From Variovorax paradoxus (lineage in GTDB: Bacteria; Pseudomonadota; Gammaproteobacteria; Burkholderiales; Burkholderiaceae_C), in assembly GCF_022009635.1 (NCBI RefSeq), contig NZ_CP091716.1, positions 6,221,501 to 6,285,500 of the forward strand: 64,000 bases of DNA, read 5' to 3'. This document shows, piece by piece, positions 33,997 through 42,092 of this stretch (position 1 is its first letter; the number at the start of each line of letters is the position of its first letter). The notes beneath the pieces were generated by a model. The model ran no database searches and was not told the origin of the DNA. It worked only from the letters and a program-made list of their open reading frames with translations. Both the position numbers and the translations under genes were made by a program.

Positions 33997-35846
33997 TGGC
34001 GGCGAAGGCTCCTGTGCGGCGCAGTGCCGCCGCCGTTGCCGCGCCAGTGGCCGGCGTTCGTTTTCGCGTCGAATGCGCGGACCTCCATGCGCGCCTGTTC
34101 GGCGTGACGCTCACCATCGACGCGCCCGCCGCGCGGCAGCGCGTGTCGCTGCCGGTGTGGATTCCGGGCAGCTACCTGGTGCGCGAATTCGCCAAGAACC
34201 TGCAGGGCCTGCGCGCCACGCAGGGACGCCGCAAGCCGACGCTGACACAGCTCGACAAATGCAGCTGGCTGGTCGAATGCACGCCCGGCCAGCCGCTGGT
34301 GCTGAACTACCAGGTCTGCGCCTACGACAACTCGGTGCGCACCGCCTGGCTCGATGCCGAGCGCGGCTTCTTCAACGGCACCAGCGTGTGCCTGCGGGTC
34401 GAGGGCCAGACCGATGCGCCGCATGCGCTGGAAATCGTCGCGCCCGTGCTGGCCGACGACGCCCCGCGCTGGTCCTGCGCCACGGCGCTCGTGCCGCTCA
34501 AGGCCGACAGGCACGGCTTCGGCAGCTACCAGGCCGCCGGCTACGACGAGCTGGCCGACAGTCCGGTCGAGATGGGCGCGTTCTGGAGCGCCGAATTCGA
34601 GGCCTGCGGCGTGCCGCATCGCTTCGTGGTCGCGGGCGCCGCGGCCTCGTTCGACGGCGACAGGCTCATCGCCGACACCAAGGCCATCTGCGAAGCCGAG
34701 ATGCGCTTCTGGCATGGCGACAAGGCCGGCAAGCGCGGCGGCCCGAAGCTGCCGATCGACCGCTACGTGTTCATGCTCAACGCCGTGGACGACGGTTACG
34801 GCGGCCTCGAGCATCGCCACTCCACCGCGCTGATCTGCAACCGCCGCGACCTGCCGCAGCGCGGCGAAAAGAAGAAGCAGCCCGAGGGCTACACCACGCT
34901 GATGGGCCTCATCAGCCACGAATACTTCCACACATGGAATGTCAAGCGCATGCGGCCCGGCGAGTTCGCGCGCTACGACTACAGCCAGGAAAACTACACG
35001 CAGCTGCTGTGGTTCTTCGAGGGCTTCACCAGCTACTACGACGACCTGCTGCTGCGCCGCGCCGGCCGCATCGACGACGCGGCCTACCTGCGCCTGCTGA
35101 ACAAGACCATCAACCAGGTCATGCAGACGCCGGGCCGGCTGGTGCAGCCGGTGGCCGACGCGAGCTTCGATGCCTGGGTCAAGTACTACCGCCAGGACGA
35201 ACAGACGCCCAACAGCACGGTGAGCTACTACACCAAGGGCGCGCTGGTGGCGCTGTGCTTCGACCTCACCTTGCGCCACGAAGGCAAAGGCACGCTCGAC
35301 GACGTGATGCGCCACCTGTGGACGCACGGCGGCGGCGGGCCGATCAGCGAAGCCGACATTGCCGCCGCGCTGGAGGCAGTGAGCGGCCGTTCGTATGCGG
35401 TGGAACTCGCGCGCTGGGTGCATTCGACCGAGGAGCTTCCGCTCGCGCAGCTGCTGCGCGCGCACGGCGTGGCCACGCTGGAAGACCCTTCGCAGCAGGC
35501 TCAGGCGCTGGGCCTGCGCGTGGCCGAAGCCAACGGCAGCGTGCAGGTGAAGGTGGTGCTGCGCGGTGGCCCCGCCGAGAAGGCCGGCTTTTCGGCGAAC
35601 GACGAGTGGATCGGCATCGAACTGCCTGCCGTCGGCAAGCGGGGCCAGCAGCGGCCGGCGCAAGCCTGGCGCATCGCCAAGCTCGACGATCTGGCGCTGT
35701 ACCTGGGCGACGCGACGAAGTGCACGGCAATCGTGGCGCGGGACCGCAAGCTGATCAGGCTGCCGCTGGCGCTGCCGACAAATGCGACCACCTGGCGCCT
35801 GTTCGCGCACGACGCCACCAAGGTGGCAGGCTGGCTGGCCGGCTAG
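33996..35846 (+). CDS. M61 family metallopeptidase (glycyl aminopeptidase type) with PDZ domain
   Basis: A 616-residue protein. The N-terminal beta-domain contains the typical VSLPVWIPGSYLVREFAKN, and the zinc motif HEYFHTWN starts at residue 308 (H308, E309, H312), with WFFEGFTSYYDDLLL downstream as in M1/M61 enzymes. A PDZ-like domain occupies roughly 500-560 (VRGGPAEKAGFSANDEWIGI-type). M61 members cleave N-terminal Gly or Ala. No signal peptide is evident, so it is probably cytoplasmic. The start overlaps the dsbC stop; the stop overlaps the stop of the convergent DUF2325 gene by four bases. Confidence 0.92.
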   Translation: MAAKAPVRRSAAAVAAPVAGVRFRVECADLHARLFGVTLTIDAPAARQRVSLPVWIPGSYLVREFAKNLQGLRATQGRRKPTLTQLDKCSWLVECTPGQPLVLNYQVCAYDNSVRTAWLDAERGFFNGTSVCLRVEGQTDAPHALEIVAPVLADDAPRWSCATALVPLKADRHGFGSYQAAGYDELADSPVEMGAFWSAEFEACGVPHRFVVAGAAASFDGDRLIADTKAICEAEMRFWHGDKAGKRGGPKLPIDRYVFMLNAVDDGYGGLEHRHSTALICNRRDLPQRGEKKKQPEGYTTLMGLISHEYFHTWNVKRMRPGEFARYDYSQENYTQLLWFFEGFTSYYDDLLLRRAGRIDDAAYLRLLNKTINQVMQTPGRLVQPVADASFDAWVKYYRQDEQTPNSTVSYYTKGALVALCFDLTLRHEGKGTLDDVMRHLWTHGGGGPISEADIAAALEAVSGRSYAVELARWVHSTEELPLAQLLRAHGVATLEDPSQQAQALGLRVAEANGSVQVKVVLRGGPAEKAGFSANDEWIGIELPAVGKRGQQRPAQAWRIAKLDDLALYLGDATKCTAIVARDRKLIRLPLALPTNATTWRLFAHDATKVAGWLAG

Positions 35847-36433
35847 GCGTTTTCGGCCGCGGCCGGGTGCCGCACGAACATCATCGGCTGCGGCTCGCCG
35901 ACCAGCACGCAGGGTTTGCCGGTCCTGCGGCAATGGTCCTGCACACGCCAGTAGGCGTCGTGGCTCACGCAGCCGGTCTGGCAGATCACGAGGTCGGCGG
36001 CACGCAGGCTGGCTTCGAGCGCGGCGGGGTCGTCCGCATCGCCTTCCCCGCCATCGTGGTGCAGGTAGCGTCCTCCTGCGATCTCCACCAGCTGGCGAGC
36101 GAGCGAAGGCGCCTCGTCGTCATGGCCGACGCACAGCACGGCTTTCTCGCGCAGGTCGGCGGGCGCCTCCGGCCGGGGCGGCCGCAGGTGGCGCCGGCTG
36201 CCCGGCGACAGCAGCGCATTCAGCCGCTTGGGCAGGGCCGCACCCGCCGCGGCGCGCGCGGCCAGTTCCTCGCGCACGATGACAATGGCTGAATCGCGCG
36301 CCACCAGCGCGCCGCGCAAACGGACGATCTGCGCCTCGAGCCTTTCGATCAGCGCGGCCTGCTCGGCCAGCAGGCGCGAGCAACGCTCCTGTGCCCTGGC
36401 ATAGGCCCGCAGCAACACGGCATGTTCTTGCAT
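35843..36433 (-). CDS. DUF2325 domain-containing protein
   Basis: About 196 residues from the ATG at 36433. The N-terminal half is a coiled-coil-like helix (RAQERCSRLLAEQAALIERLEAQIVRLRG); the C-terminal half is the DUF2325 fold, ending with the diagnostic VICQTGCVSHDAYWRVQDHC and a Rossmann-like VLCVGHDD. The start is uncertain: ATG at 36433 has GGAG at good spacing, whereas ATG at 36445 lacks one. A Fur-box-like palindrome lies 16-30 bp upstream. Molecular role unknown. Convergent and overlapping with the M61 gene at its 3' end. Confidence 0.85.
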   Translation of the reverse strand: MQEHAVLLRAYARAQERCSRLLAEQAALIERLEAQIVRLRGALVARDSAIVIVREELAARAAAGAALPKRLNALLSPGSRRHLRPPRPEAPADLREKAVLCVGHDDEAPSLARQLVEIAGGRYLHHDGGEGDADDPAALEASLRAADLVICQTGCVSHDAYWRVQDHCRRTGKPCVLVGEPQPMMFVRHPAAAENA

Positions 36434-36460
36434 CGGGAACTCCATGGCGGGCATTCTAGA

Positions 36461-36475
36461 TGAGAGCAATTCTCA
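36461..36475. promoter_or_regulatory. Fur-box-like palindrome upstream of the DUF2325 gene
   Basis: TGAGAGC-A-ATTCTCA fits the 7-1-7 Fur-box arrangement (consensus TGATAATNATTATCA; the betaproteobacterial variant is closer to TGAGAATNATTCTCA). The right half is perfect against that variant and the left half has two mismatches. It is centred 23-35 bp before the possible starts of the DUF2325 gene. Confidence 0.5.
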
Positions 36476-36494
36476 ACTGAAGACCCTGCGATGG

Positions 36495-36830
36495 TCAGTG
36501 CGAAACCGACTTCGAGAACACGTTCACCACCACCACGCCCGCAATGATCAGCCCGAGCCCCGCGATCGCCGGCCCGTCGAGCTTCTGGCCGAACCACAGC
36601 CAGCTCACGAGCGAGATCAGCACGATGCCCACGCCCGACCAGATCGCATAGGCGATGCCGGTCGGAATGGTGCGCAGCGTGAGCGAGAGGAAAAAGAACG
36701 CGACCACGTAGCCGGCCACCGAGGCCAGCGTGGGCCAGAGCCGGGTGAAACCGTCCGAGCCCTTGAGGAAACTGGTGGCAATCACTTCGGCCACGATGGC
36801 AACGAACAGGTAGGCGTAGTTGGAACTCAT
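36495..36830 (-). CDS. Small multidrug resistance (SMR) efflux protein, EmrE type
   Basis: A 111-residue four-helix inner-membrane antiporter. Glu15 in VAEVIATSFLK corresponds to the essential E14 of EmrE, and the motif IAYAIWSGVGIVLISLVSWLWFGQ matches the Qac/EmrE group rather than the Gdx/SugE group. Hydrophobic segments lie at about 5-25, 33-52, 58-78 and 87-106. It would act as a dual-topology dimer exporting cationic compounds. Monocistronic and divergent from the enoyl-CoA hydratase gene. Confidence 0.93.
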   Translation of the reverse strand: MSSNYAYLFVAIVAEVIATSFLKGSDGFTRLWPTLASVAGYVVAFFFLSLTLRTIPTGIAYAIWSGVGIVLISLVSWLWFGQKLDGPAIAGLGLIIAGVVVVNVFSKSVSH

Positions 36831-36926
36831 GGCGGGCACTCTATGGGAACTCGCCATGCCCTGCCACCGCGCCGGCCATGCTGGGTATAGTGAAGCGCGT
36901 TTTTCTTCCCCTTCCCCGGAGACACC

Positions 36927-37706
36927 ATGAGCTACGAAAACATCGAAGTGCGGACCGAAGCAGGCAAGGTCGGCATCATCACCCTCAACCGCCCCAAGGC
37001 CCTGAATGCGCTGAACGACGCGCTCATGACCGAGCTGGGCCAGGCCCTGAAGGCCTTCGACGCGGACGATGCCATCGGCTGCATCATCCTCACGGGCAGC
37101 GAGCGCGCCTTCGCGGCCGGCGCCGACATCGCGGCGATGGCCAAGTACAGCTTCATCGACACCTACAAGGGCGACTACATCACGCGCAACTGGGAAACCA
37201 TCCGCTCCATTCGCAAGCCGGTGATCGGCGCGGTGGCCGGCTTCGCGCTGGGCGGTGGCTGCGAGCTGGCGATGATGTGCGACTTCATCATCGCGGCCGA
37301 CAACGCGAAGTTCGGCCAGCCCGAGATCAAGATCGGCGTGATCCCCGGCGCCGGCGGCACGCAGCGCCTGCCGCGCGCGGTGGGCAAGAGCAAGGCCATG
37401 GACATGGTGCTCACGGCCCGCATGATGGACGCGGCCGAAGCCGAGCGCGCCGGCCTCGTGAGCCGCGTGGTGCCTTTCGAGAAACTCGCCGACGAGGCGC
37501 TGGGCGCGGCGCTGATCATCTGCGGCTACTCGCAGATTTCGGTGATGGCGGCCAAGGAATCGGTCAACCGCGCCTTCGAGGGCGGCCTGAGCGACGGCGT
37601 GATGTTCGAGCGCCGGCTGTTCCACGCGCTGTTCGCCACCGTCGACCAGAAGGAAGGCATGGACGCTTTCCTGAACAAGCGTCAGCCGGATTTCAAGAAC
37701 GCCTGA
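36927..37706 (+). CDS. Enoyl-CoA hydratase (crotonase family)
   Basis: A 259-residue crotonase-type enzyme hydrating trans-2-enoyl-CoA in beta-oxidation. Both catalytic Glu positions are visible, in [11 protein letters not shown] and [22 protein letters not shown], and the oxyanion-hole segment [11 protein letters not shown] is normal. The ATG at 36927 follows CCCCGGAGACACC, a good ribosome-binding site; TATAGT at 36887-36892 is a likely -10 element, with a weak upstream CTGCCA. Monocistronic; the 30-bp convergent gap to the anti-sigma gene holds the 14-bp palindrome CCGGCGCGCGCCGG. Confidence 0.94.
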   Translation: MSYENIEVRTEAGKVGIITLNRPKALNALNDALMTELGQALKAFDADDAIGCIILTGSERAFAAGADIAAMAKYSFIDTYKGDYITRNWETIRSIRKPVIGAVAGFALGGGCELAMMCDFIIAADNAKFGQPEIKIGVIPGAGGTQRLPRAVGKSKAMDMVLTARMMDAAEAERAGLVSRVVPFEKLADEALGAALIICGYSQISVMAAKESVNRAFEGGLSDGVMFERRLFHALFATVDQKEGMDAFLNKRQPDFKNA

Positions 37707-37736
37707 TTCCGGCGCGCGCCGGGCTGCCGGCCGTGC

Positions 37737-39014
37737 TCAGCGCGTGAGCAGCGAGCGCAGCGCGTCGAGCGCCTGCGCGGGCGGCGTGCCGACGAGCGCG
37801 CTGCCGTTGGGCTGCGGTGTCCAGCGCACCTGGCCGCCAGCAATCTCCAGCACGGCGACGAGCGTGCTGCCCCGATAGAGCGACAGGCGCGCCTCGACCG
37901 GTGCGACGAGCGGCTCGTCGCCTGCCGCGGCCGAACGGGCCACCGTGCCGACGAGCGCGGGCAAGCCTTCGACGTCGCCGCGCTCGTGGCGCACGTCGGC
38001 ACCCGGGCCTGTGAAGCTGAAGGATGTCCATCGATCCAGGGCCGTGAAGGCCGTGGCGCCTTCGCTCCGTGCGACCGCCTTGGGGGCTGCGGCACGTGAT
38101 GCGGGGGCGCGCAGCGCGCCTGAGGCGTCCGCGCTCGGGCTGCCGCCCTGGTACTGCGGGGCGGCCGCTGCTGCTGCCGGAGCAGGTGCAGCAATCGGCG
38201 CAGGTGGTGGCGGCGCGACGCTGGGCGCGGGCGCTACGGCCGATGCCGGGGCCTCGACGGCATAGGCGCGGCGGCGTTCGTTTTCTACGCGCTCTTCACG
38301 TTGCTCGTCGCTGCGCGCGGGAGCGGCCTGCTCGGCCACTGCGGCTGGAGGCGATGCAGGAGCCGGCGCGACGGGCGCAGGAGCCGCCTGAGGTGGTGGT
38401 GGTGGCGCAGGGCGACGAACGGTATCTGCATCTGCACCAGCGATGCCAGGAGCTTCCTTGGAAAAAGCATCGCGCTGGGCCTGCGCTTGTTTCTGTTCAG
38501 CAGCAGGCGCTCTTTTTGCGGCAGCCGATGGCGGCGGTGCCTGCTGAGGTGCGGCCGCAGCGGCTACTGGCGGTTCGGCCGGAGGCGCGGCCTCTGCCGC
38601 GGGTTGAGCCGGCGCAGAAGCTGGTGGCGGGGCCGCCGCCGGTGCCGCGGCGCCGGCAACACGCGCCTCGCCATCCAGCTGCGCATCCGGCACCGGCTCG
38701 CGATGCCAGAGCACCGTCACGAAAGTCGCCAGCAGCACCGTCGCGAAAGCCGCATTCCACGGCATGCGCGAACGCGGCTCCCCGCCACCCCCGAACACGC
38801 GGCGCCACCACGGCGCGGCGCTCGCGCTGTTGGCGGCAGCGTTCTTTGCAGCCGGCACGGTGGCGGCAAGGTTGTGCGCCATCTTCAGGATGGCATCGCG
38901 CGTGCGTGGATCGGGCGTCGCGTTGCTGTCGGGCGCATGGTCCAGCGCGCGGCGCAGCGCCGGATCGCGCAGGTCGCCGCCGTCGTCGCGGTCGAAGCCT
39001 GTGGTGCTGCTCAT
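37737..39014 (-). CDS. Putative membrane-anchored anti-sigma factor with Pro/Ala-rich periplasmic stalk
   Basis: A 425-residue protein located directly behind, and coupled by ATGA (39011-39014) to, an ECF sigma gene. The N-terminal ~85 residues are charged and cytoplasmic, with DPRTRDAILKMA as a possible sigma-binding helix. A single transmembrane segment AAFATVLLATFVTVLW covers about residues 90-105. The next ~230 residues are extremely Pro/Ala-rich (PPPPQAAPAP-type), then a folded C-terminal domain of ~95 residues (LDRWTSFSFTGPG to the end). I infer anti-sigma function from position and topology; no zinc-binding anti-sigma HxxxCxxC motif is present. Confidence 0.6.
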   Translation of the reverse strand: MSSTTGFDRDDGGDLRDPALRRALDHAPDSNATPDPRTRDAILKMAHNLAATVPAAKNAAANSASAAPWWRRVFGGGGEPRSRMPWNAAFATVLLATFVTVLWHREPVPDAQLDGEARVAGAAAPAAAPPPASAPAQPAAEAAPPAEPPVAAAAAPQQAPPPSAAAKRAPAAEQKQAQAQRDAFSKEAPGIAGADADTVRRPAPPPPPQAAPAPVAPAPASPPAAVAEQAAPARSDEQREERVENERRRAYAVEAPASAVAPAPSVAPPPPAPIAAPAPAAAAAAPQYQGGSPSADASGALRAPASRAAAPKAVARSEGATAFTALDRWTSFSFTGPGADVRHERGDVEGLPALVGTVARSAAAGDEPLVAPVEARLSLYRGSTLVAVLEIAGGQVRWTPQPNGSALVGTPPAQALDALRSLLTR

Positions 39015-39676
39015 GCCCGCTGCTCCAGCACCGCCAGGTAACGCGCCATGCAGCCGCGCAGCTTCTGCAGGCCGTAGCGCAGGCGGCTGCGCACGGTCTC
39101 GAACCCGATCTCCAGGCTCGCGGCCAGCGCCTCGACGGTCAGGCCGTCTTCATGGTGCAGCAGGAACGCAGCACGCTGGTCGGTCGGCAGTTCGTCGAGG
39201 CAGGCGAGCAAACGGCGGCCCGCGGCGCGCCAGAACGCGAGTTCCTCGGCCGACGGGTGCGCGGCAGCGTCCACCGCGCCGCGCACGCCGCGGTCGAGCG
39301 TGGGCACGGGGTCGCTGTCGTTGTCGGGATGCGCGTCGAGCGCCACTTCGCGCCCGCTCACGCGCAGGCGGTCCATCGCGAGGTTGTGCGCGATGGTGAA
39401 GGCCCAGGTGCGCCACGTCGCGCCCTGCGGCGAGAAGCTGTCGCGCGCAGAGATGATCCGCACCCAGGTGTCCTGGAACACCTCATCGGCCTGCGCCGCC
39501 AGCCGCGCGCCCAGCAGCCGCTTGACGAAGCGGAACAGCCCGCCTTCGTGGCGCGCGTAGAGCACGTCGAACGCGGCGGCATCGCCTTGCGCGTAGGCCA
39601 GCATCAACTGGTCGTCGGGCATGGCCTGTCGCTCGGTGGCGCTGTTGGCGGAAGGGGCGCGGGGAAGCGCGGACAT
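39011..39676 (-). CDS. ECF-family RNA polymerase sigma factor
   Basis: A 221-residue group-4 sigma factor. Region 2 spans DVLYARHEGGLFRFVKRLLG to ADEVFQDTWVRII and TWAFTIAHNLAMDRLR, which contact the -10 element and core polymerase. Region 4 helix-turn-helix is LPTDQRAAFLLHHEDGLTVEALAASL followed by FETVRSRLRYGLQKLR. The start ATG at 39676 (MSALPR) or 39622 (MPDDQL) is uncertain; neither has a strong ribosome-binding site. It is followed at four-base overlap by its likely membrane-bound antagonist. Confidence 0.92.
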   Translation of the reverse strand: MSALPRAPSANSATERQAMPDDQLMLAYAQGDAAAFDVLYARHEGGLFRFVKRLLGARLAAQADEVFQDTWVRIISARDSFSPQGATWRTWAFTIAHNLAMDRLRVSGREVALDAHPDNDSDPVPTLDRGVRGAVDAAAHPSAEELAFWRAAGRRLLACLDELPTDQRAAFLLHHEDGLTVEALAASLEIGFETVRSRLRYGLQKLRGCMARYLAVLEQRA

Positions 39677-39763
39677 CGGAGGATTTTCACCTGAGCTTGT
39701 ACGTGCGACGAACCGCATCGGGGTTCGGGCCGGCAAAAATCGACTCGAAGAAACCGCAGGCCG

Positions 39764-39793
39764 TTGAACTCGGGCAAAAAGCTGGGCTATAAT
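39764..39793 (+). promoter_or_regulatory. Sigma-70 promoter of tRNA-Met
   Basis: TTGAAC (39764-39769), an 18-bp spacer, and a consensus TATAAT (39788-39793). Initiation near 39800 gives a ~23-base leader to the mature tRNA 5' end at 39823. One of the best promoter matches in the window. Confidence 0.85.
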
Positions 39794-39822
39794 TTTGGGC
39801 TCGGCACCAAACAATGCCGAAC

Positions 39823-39899
39823 GGCTCTTTAGCTCAGTCGGTTAGAGCGATGGAATCATAATCCACAGGTCCGCGGTTCGAGTCCGTGAAGAGCCACCA
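39823..39899 (+). tRNA. tRNA-Met (CAU anticodon)
   Basis: A 77-base cloverleaf with the encoded CCA end. Acceptor GGCTCTT pairs with AAGAGCC, followed by discriminator A and CCA. The D-arm has AGCTCAGTCGGTTAGAGC, the anticodon stem TGGA/TCCA surrounds loop ATCATAA (anticodon CAT), and the T-arm contains GGTTCGAGTCC. The first acceptor pair G-C and lack of a mismatched 1-72 pair indicate the elongator, not initiator, methionine tRNA. Confidence 0.97.
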
Positions 39900-39904
39900 A
39901 CAAT

Positions 39905-39941
39905 AAAAGCCTTGCAGGTCAATGACTTGCAAGGCTTTTTT
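39905..39941 (+). terminator. Rho-independent terminator behind tRNA-Met
   Basis: AAAAGCCTTGCA pairs with TGCAAGGCTTTT, extended by an inner GTC/GAC with a G-T wobble around an AAT loop, and followed by a T-run. It begins 6 bp after the CCA end of the tRNA. Confidence 0.9.
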
Positions 39942-39967
39942 CTTGCCTCGGTGGATAATCCGCGCCG

Positions 39968-40348
39968 ATGCCAGCCCCCTCCCGCCCCGCACCGACCATG
40001 CTTGCCGCCCGCGCAGGCCTGATCCGCTGGGTCTTGCTGTGGTTCGCGCTGTCCCTCGGCGTGGCCATCGCGTCGCCGGTGGTGCATCCCCAGGCCGTGG
40101 AGCTGGTCTGCTCGAGCGCCGGCGCGGTCAAGGCCATCGTGCACACCGACGATGGAGCGCAAGAGCTGGGCATGGGCCATATGGACTGTCCGCTGTGCGT
40201 GCTGGCCGGCGCGCCGCCCGTGACACCCACGGTCGAACTGCCCGTGCTCATGCCTCTGTCCCATGCGGTGCGGCCGGTTCCAGCCGCGCACATTGCAGCG
40301 GCCGCCGCGGCGCCCCTGCCGGCGCGCGGGCCTCCTTCGCTCTCCTGA
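39968..40348 (+). CDS. DUF2946 family protein, putative periplasmic metal-related protein
   Basis: A 126-residue protein with a hydrophobic N-terminal segment (residues ~18-36, LLWFALSLGVAIAS) and the family motif GHMDCPLC near residues 70-77, a His/Cys set suitable for binding copper. The C-terminus is a Pro/Ala-rich tail, as in other DUF2946 proteins. It precedes SCO and PCuAC genes, which are dedicated copper carriers, so a role in copper handling is inferred. The start at 39968 is the first ATG; a second at 40000 (MLAARAGL) is equally possible. Confidence 0.75.
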   Translation: MPAPSRPAPTMLAARAGLIRWVLLWFALSLGVAIASPVVHPQAVELVCSSAGAVKAIVHTDDGAQELGMGHMDCPLCVLAGAPPVTPTVELPVLMPLSHAVRPVPAAHIAAAAAAPLPARGPPSLS

Positions 40349-40476
40349 CGCTTCCCGTTTCGTTCGTTCGCGCCTGTCCGTGATGCCCTCGCCTGAGGGC
40401 AGCTTCATGGCATCGCGCGTCCCCGCACAACGCATCGATCGGCGCTCGCGCACGGGCGCCAGAGAGCTTTTTCCTC

Positions 40477-41094
40477 ATGACTCATTCCACGCTTTCACGC
40501 CGCGGCCTGCTGCTGTCCGGCGGCACCGCGCTCGCGGCAATGGCCCTCGCTGGCTGCGACAGCAAGGTGCTGCCCGCCAGCTTCAACGGCATCGACATCA
40601 GCGGCGCCAAATATGCGCAGGACTTTCGCCTGACCGACCCCGACGGCCGCGAGCGCACGCTGGCCGACTTCAAAGGCAAGGCCGTGATGATGTTCTTCGG
40701 CTTCACCCAATGCCCCGACGTGTGCCCTACCGCGCTGGTGCGCGCCGCCGAGATCAGGCGGCTGCTCGGCGCCGACGGCGAGCGCCTGCAGGTGATTTTC
40801 GTCACGGTCGACCCCGAGCGCGACACGCCAGTGGTGCTCAAGGCCTACACCCAGGCGTTCGACCCGAGCTTCATCGGCCTCTACGGCGACCTGCAGAAGA
40901 CCAGCGATACCGCCCGGGACTTCAAGGTGTTCTACAAGAAGGTGCCGACCGGTTCGTCGTACACCATGGACCATTCCGCCTTCAGCTACGTGTTCGACCC
41001 CAAGGGAAAGATCCGCCTCGTGCTGCGCCACGAGCAGAGCGCGCAGGAATGCGCGCAAGACCTTCGCCAGATCCTCGGATCGGCGTCCGCCTGA
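40477..41094 (+). CDS. SCO1/SenC/PrrC family copper chaperone for cytochrome oxidase
   Basis: A 205-residue membrane-tethered thioredoxin-fold protein that delivers copper to the CuA centre of cytochrome c oxidase. The metal site is intact: C79 and C83 in CPDVCP and H166 in MDHSAF. The N-terminus has a twin-Arg-like SRRGLL and a lipobox LAGC with Cys27, so the mature form is probably a lipoprotein. It stands 36 bp ahead of the PCuAC gene. Confidence 0.95.
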   Translation: MTHSTLSRRGLLLSGGTALAAMALAGCDSKVLPASFNGIDISGAKYAQDFRLTDPDGRERTLADFKGKAVMMFFGFTQCPDVCPTALVRAAEIRRLLGADGERLQVIFVTVDPERDTPVVLKAYTQAFDPSFIGLYGDLQKTSDTARDFKVFYKKVPTGSSYTMDHSAFSYVFDPKGKIRLVLRHEQSAQECAQDLRQILGSASA

Positions 41095-41130
41095 TCTTCG
41101 CCATCACTTCAAACCCAGGAGATTCTTTTC

Positions 41131-41607
41131 ATGAAACCCATCGCACACGCCCTCCTCGCCGCCGCCGCGCTCATCGCCGCGGCTTCCGCCCATGCGCAAG
41201 TCACCGTCAAGGACGCGTGGGTCCGCGCCACCGTGCCGCAGCAGAAGGCCACCGGCGCGTTCATGCAGATCAATGCGGCGAAAGACACCAAGCTGGTGTC
41301 CGCAAGCTCGCCCGTCACGCCCGTGGTCGAAGTCCACGAAATGGCCATGCAGGACAACGTGATGCGGATGCGGCAGGTTCCCGCCATCGAGGTGCCCGCC
41401 GGCAAGACCGTCGAGCTCAAGCCCGGCGGCTATCACGTGATGTTGCTCGACCTCAAGCAGCAGGTGAAGGAAGGCGACACCGTGCCGCTGACGCTGTCCT
41501 TCGAAGGCAAGGACGGCAAGCGCGAGACGGTGGAGGTGAAGGCGCCGGTGCGGGCGCTCAATGCGTCAGCGCAGCCGGCTGCGGCGCACAGCGATCACAA
41601 GCACTGA
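41131..41607 (+). CDS. PCuAC copper chaperone (DUF461)
   Basis: A 158-residue periplasmic copper(I)-binding protein. Signal peptide residues 1-22. The copper motif H-x10-M-x21-H-x-M fits exactly: H69, M80, H102 and M104. PCuAC hands copper to SCO or directly to CuA during oxidase assembly. The C-terminus (HSDHKH) is also rich in His. Follows SCO by 36 bp; the DUF2946-SCO-PCuAC order is a copper-delivery cassette. Confidence 0.94.
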   Translation: MKPIAHALLAAAALIAAASAHAQVTVKDAWVRATVPQQKATGAFMQINAAKDTKLVSASSPVTPVVEVHEMAMQDNVMRMRQVPAIEVPAGKTVELKPGGYHVMLLDLKQQVKEGDTVPLTLSFEGKDGKRETVEVKAPVRALNASAQPAAAHSDHKH

Positions 41608-41634
41608 TCGCATCAGCCCATTGCGGGCAAGCCG

Positions 41635-42087
41635 TTACCAGCAAGCGGCGGCGCCCAAGGTTCCGCTGCTGCTCTGGGTGCCGAGCTGGTCGATGGTGTA
41701 CGTGCCGCACAACGTGTCGCTGGCCTGCGCATTCACGGGCGTGGCGGTGGCGGTGAAGCCCGTCGCCGACGACGCGGTGACGTTGAGCTGATAGAACGCG
41801 GTGCCGCTGGTAAGCACGTCGAGCGGGAAAGGCCCGCCGTAACCCAGCTTGTCCGCCGCGCCTACATAGGTGTTATTCATCGTGAAGTAGCGCTCCTGGC
41901 GCGTCGCCAGATCCAGCAGTGCTGTTTTGGCGTCGGTGCGGCGCGACTTCTGGATCTGCCGCTGGTACGCCGGGTAGGCGATGGCAGCAAGGATCGCCAC
42001 GATGGCCACCACGATCATGACTTCGATCAGCGTGAAGCCCGCGCCGGCACGCCGGCTCGTATTGGAACGTTGTTGAAGTGTTTTCAT
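41635..42087 (-). CDS. pilE: Type IV minor pilin PilE
   Basis: A 150-residue prepilin with the class III signal: RRAGAG before the cleavage site, then FTLIEVMIVVAIVAILAAIA, including the +5 Glu. The following YPAYQRQIQKSRRTDAKTALLDLATRQERYF is the classic PilE/minor pilin alpha-helix. The C-terminal pair of Cys (TLCGTY and AAACW) probably forms the D-loop disulfide. It lies 5 bp behind pilY1 and is the last gene of the fimT-pilE operon. Confidence 0.93.
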   Translation of the reverse strand: MKTLQQRSNTSRRAGAGFTLIEVMIVVAIVAILAAIAYPAYQRQIQKSRRTDAKTALLDLATRQERYFTMNNTYVGAADKLGYGGPFPLDVLTSGTAFYQLNVTASSATGFTATATPVNAQASDTLCGTYTIDQLGTQSSSGTLGAAACW

Positions 42088-42092
42088 GGCGG

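Noticed and set aside
37709..37722. Palindrome CCGGCGCGCGCCGG between convergent genes
   Set aside because: No T-run on either side, so I did not call it a rho-independent terminator; GC-only palindromes of this size are frequent in such DNA.
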